DNA of 19,217 nt from Ophiocordyceps camponoti-saundersi (nom. inval.) (Eukaryota > Ascomycota > Sordariomycetes > Hypocreales > Ophiocordycipitaceae): positions 1 to 19,217 of the forward strand of contig PDHQ01000496.1 of assembly GCA_003339415.1 (NCBI GenBank), read 5' to 3'. The notes under the pieces are model-generated. The model had not been told where the DNA came from. It was given only the letters and a program-made list of their open reading frames with translations, and made no database searches. This document shows, piece by piece, positions 16,361 to 19,217 of this stretch (positions are counted from its first letter, which is position 1; every line of letters starts with the position of its first letter). Both the position numbers and the translations under genes were made by a program.

Positions 16361-19217
16361 ATATCTGCCTTATATACGCCTACCGAAGCCTCTGCTTCCC
16401 CTACTTCTAAGTTTTCGGAAGGTCTTAAAGTTATAGAGGCTAGGCCCTTTAGGGCCGGGCCTAGTGCCTCTTCGTTTTTTAAACGTTCTTCGTAGCCTAC
16501 TTTAGGCGTTAATTCTTAAGCTTTATTTATTACCGAAAAAGAAGAAAAAGGTAAAAAAAGTAGTAAAAAATAGTAAAAATAGTAAAAAAAAAATACTAAT
16601 AAATTTATAGCAAAAAAACAGGAAAAAGGAAAAAACCTAGAAAAAAATACGCTTCAAACTGATTTTTCTATATCGAAATATAATAAGGAAGACTTTAAGT
16701 TAAAGCCGGATTTAAGCCTTAAGCCTTATATCTTTTACTATAAGCTTTTTACGAGGAAGCTTTTACTTATTAATTTATAATAATAGCGCCGAGTCTTATA
16801 TATTTATACTACGTAAGTATATTTATTTTTTTTTATTTTTTTCTCTTTATTAACTATTTATTATAGCTATAATAAGGCCTTCGAATATATAATCGATTAG
16901 AAAATTTATATAAACTTAGGAAGGTATTACGAACGCTGCTACGAAGGTATAGCTTTTAGCAAAGAAAGTAAAAAATAAGGAAAAAAGAGAAGTAAGTTTT
17001 TATTTATTTATTTATTTAATTATTTATTACTAATATTTTACTTTATTTAGAGCCTTAAGGAGAGAAACCTAACTTCTTCGAGGAATTTTAAGCTAAAAAA
17101 TAGCGTTTAGAGTTTAATTCGACTAAGGCTTATAAGAGGATTTTATCCTTTTTAATTAGTAATAATATCTCTTTTAACGCTATTAGCTTAGCCTCTTTTT
17201 TAGAGCTTTTAAGCTTTTATAACCCGTAAGTTCTTTATTTTTCTTTATTTTATTTACTTCTTTTTAACTCTTTTTAACTATTTTTAACCTTTTTTAACCC
17301 TTTTTAACCTTTTTTTAACTTATATTACTAATTTCTTTACTAAGGCCTATCCTAAAATTTATTTAGTAAAGCTTAAAAAGCTTTTAAATAACGAATTCGA
17401 AGAAAAGCTTAATTTGCTTAATAGTAAATTAAATAAGTATATCGAAAACCTTAGGGTTTTTAACTTTATATTCGATATCTAGACCTCGAACGCTTAAGTA
17501 GCGTATATAGGGATTATTTTAATATATATTTCCTTAAATTTTACGTTAAACTATTACCTTACTAGTAAGTTTATTTATTATTTTTTTTCCTTCTTTTAAA
17601 CTATTTTATTAATTAAAAAAATAGGCTTTTACGAATTATCCGAACGCTATATAAGCGTTTATATCCTTTAGGAAGCTTTTCTTACTTTAAGCCTTTATCC
17701 GGCTTTAAATTATTTAATAATTTTTAAGTAAGTTATTTTATTATTATTTATTACCTTTAGGCTCTTAGCCTAGCTTTTATAAGGCTTTTTAACTAATATT
17801 TTAATAGCTTTATAAGGGATAACGCGGGCAATAATAATACCTTTATAGCCTCTTATAAAGAGGCTTATTTAAGCCTTTTTTCGAAAAGTTTTAAGGGAGA
17901 TTTGCGCTATATAGCGTATATTATTAACCTTATAGTATAAGATATGCTAAAAGCCTTCCTTTCTTCGGCCTTAAATAACGCTATTTTATCTAACTATATT
18001 AATTTAGAAATAATAGCTTTAGAAACGGATAATGTGGAAATATAGATAAAGGATACGAATTTTTCTAGTAAGTCTTTTTTCTTTATTTATTTATTTATTT
18101 AACTAATTTTTTTTAGCACTTTTTAACCGGCTTCGACGTATTATTACTATTTTAAAATATAATATAAAGCCGAAAAAACTCTTTAAAAAAGGGCTTAAAA
18201 GAGCAAAAAACCAGGGCACTATTCTTTCGGATTTAAATAAGAAAAAAATTCCTTTAGGTAAGTATTATTTTTTATTAATAATATTATTTTAACTAATATT
18301 TTTTAGATAATACTACGCGCTAGAATTTAACCTTCTATATACTAAGTATAGCGCTTTAGCTTAAGCCGGCAATTCTTTATACTATAAATAATATAGCAAA
18401 TAAAGAATTAAAAAAAAACGCTATAAATAACGCTAAATAGGAGACCCTAACCGACCTAAAACGACTTTTTAAGATTTTTTTAAAGCCTTCTATAAGGCTT
18501 TAAGGATAACTTTACGTTACGGCTTCGGAAGCTTTACTTTATATTTATATAATTTATAAAAAGCTAAATTCCTTAGCTATAGACTACGAAATTAAGGCTT
18601 AATATACGAATTTAGCCCCGGGACTAGTAAGTCTTTTTTTATATTTTTATTTATTATTTTTACTAATTATTTTCTTAGTTAAACTATTATAACCTCTTTC
18701 TTTTAAGTATTTTATAAGGGAAAAATAAGCTAGAAAAATATTTTCCTAAAAAACTAAACTATACTAATTATAAGGGTTACTTATTATACTTATTTAGTAT
18801 AATCCTCGACCCGAGACTTAAACTTAACTACTTTTAGGAAAATTAGCTTTTAGCCTTTTATTCCGGCTTTAAAAAGGACGTTTTAGATTAGTTTAAAGCC
18901 GAGTATTTTAAGTAAGTTATTTTTTCCTTTATTTATTTTTCTTTTATTTATTTTTCCTTTATTTATTTTTACTAATATTATTTTAGGATAAAAGAAGAAA
19001 TAACTTAGAAAAATACTACTTCTTCTAAGGCCCCTAGCCCGGCTAATTCTAACTTTTCCGATAACTTTTTTATTAATTTAGATAAAGAAAATAGCCCGGA
19101 AGAGTTTATTTTTTACTTTTCAGAGCTATATATTAAGGAAAAGGTAAGTATTAATTTTTTTTTAATTTTTTCCTTTTTTATTTAACTTACTAATTATTTT
19201 TAGGATAATATTCTTAA
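16361..19217 (+). pseudogene. hAT-family transposase, multi-exon (about 10 introns), RIP-inactivated, 3' partial
   Basis: hAT transposases cut the element out and reinsert it by a DDE mechanism. The likely start is 16361 (ATA for ATG, then SALYTPTEASASPTS). Exons: 16361-16812, 16867-16991, 17051-17225, about 17344-17564, 17625-17727, 17808-18067, 18117-18257, 18307-18626, 18679-18911, 18987-19143, 19204 onward. Across introns 4-10 the reading phase is maintained exactly. Exon 1/2 may hold a damaged finger (YTTY where CxxC is expected). The catalytic Asp is kept in FDI*TS (17474-17476; Trp is now a stop), and the second in RDNAGNNNT (17818-17820). The C-x2-H motif of RCxAH reads RYIAY (17905-17919), so Cys and His are Tyr. 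Downstream are DNTTR*N (18306-18326), LKRLFKIFLKPS, and DPRLKLNYF (from 18808). The third catalytic residue and the C-terminal dimerisation domain are outside the window. Confidence 0.9.
16813..19203 (+). other. Ten spliceosomal introns of the hAT transposase gene
   Basis: Introns at 16813-16866, 16992-17050, 17226-17343/17344, 17565-17624, 17728-17807, 18068-18116, 18258-18306, 18627-18678, 18912-18986 and 19144-19203. All ten start with GTAAGT and nine end in AG, and most have a CTAAT branch site 8-20 bases before the end. Bodies are T-rich with TTTA repeats, 49-80 bases long except the third (about 118). Phase is conserved across introns 1, 2 and 4-10. Intron 3 rejoins the frame only if its last base is 17343, that is with AA and not AG. 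Intron 5 has an earlier AG (17760) that would break the frame, so 17807 was chosen. Confidence 0.85.

Larger units (their letters stand above)
13974..19217 (+). mobile_element. hAT-family DNA transposon, 5' end present, 3' end outside the window
   Basis: The element begins at 13974 with CAGGGTTAG, a typical hAT terminus, immediately after LINE ORF1 coding sequence. It continues with palindromic subterminal repeats, a 2.2-kb AT-rich leader with a duplicated promoter block, and an intron-rich hAT transposase. The 8 bases before it (ACTAAGAG, 13966-13973) are the candidate left target duplication; the matching right copy should follow the 3' terminus beyond the window. At more than 5.2 kb it is long for a hAT. 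It is RIP-mutated throughout, although its terminus and subterminal repeats keep several CA and TG dinucleotides. Confidence 0.85.

Noticed and set aside
17728..17760. A 33-base intron ending at 17760
   Set aside because: It is too short, has no branch site and puts the RDNAGNN block out of frame; the acceptor at 17807 with CTAAT before it keeps the frame.
1..19217. Alternative genetic code with reassigned TAA and TAG
   Set aside because: The same CA/TG loss occurs in introns, LTRs and noncoding DNA, and Cys, His and ATG codons are changed too, so mutation and not code reassignment explains the stops.
1..19217. Mitochondrial DNA, suggested by extreme AT content
   Set aside because: CpG is well represented, nuclear transposon families fill the window, and spliceosomal introns with CTAAT branch sites are present.

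Overview
The window looks like an AT-rich, gene-free stretch of a filamentous ascomycete (Pezizomycotina) genome, made of nested transposable elements mutated by repeat-induced point mutation (RIP). CpA and TpG are almost absent: I see no CA and only one TG in the first 500 bases. TpA is in great excess and CpG is retained. That is the RIP signature (CpA to TpA on both strands), not CpG deamination. Glutamine and tryptophan codons have become stops, Cys and His codons have become Tyr, and ATG starts have become ATA. Real coding frames therefore carry many stops but few indels. I found no intact host gene, tRNA or rRNA.

Layout: (1) 1-5714, minus strand: most of a Ty3/Gypsy retrotransposon. It reads gag (5714 to about 3720), then pol in a different frame with protease, reverse transcriptase, RNase H, integrase and the start of the integrase C-terminal domain, which runs off the left edge. 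(2) About 5715-6770: probable leader and 5' LTR of that element, including a 113-bp tandem repeat. (3) 6905-7615, plus strand: RNase H end of a Ty1/Copia pol. (4) 7616-8932: unassigned AT-rich DNA with a pyrimidine-rich tract, a CpG-rich hairpin island and a TAA/TTA microsatellite palindrome. (5) 8933-9208, minus strand: a heavily mutated 276-bp LTR. (6) 9209 to about 10180, minus strand: protease and integrase part of a Copia pol, cut off at the LTR. (7) 11326-11600, plus strand: a solo LTR of the same family, nearly unmutated, with a perfect 5-bp target duplication. (8) 12331-12451: an 11-bp minisatellite. (9) 12939-13973, plus strand: ORF1 of a LINE (Tad1/I-like), ending at its zinc knuckle. 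(10) 13974 to the window end, plus strand: a hAT DNA transposon inserted into the LINE. It has a CAGGG terminus, palindromic subterminal repeats, a duplicated TATA-containing promoter block and a transposase gene with about ten recognisable introns; its 3' end lies outside the window.

The genes here do not work together. The window is a record of successive insertions, with the order LINE first and hAT later, and RIP acting on nearly everything. The exceptions are the short solo LTR and scattered GCA/TGC trinucleotides. The most informative parts are the many-intron hAT, its duplicated promoter, the mutated and unmutated LTR pair, and the long post-zinc-knuckle extension of the Gypsy Gag.
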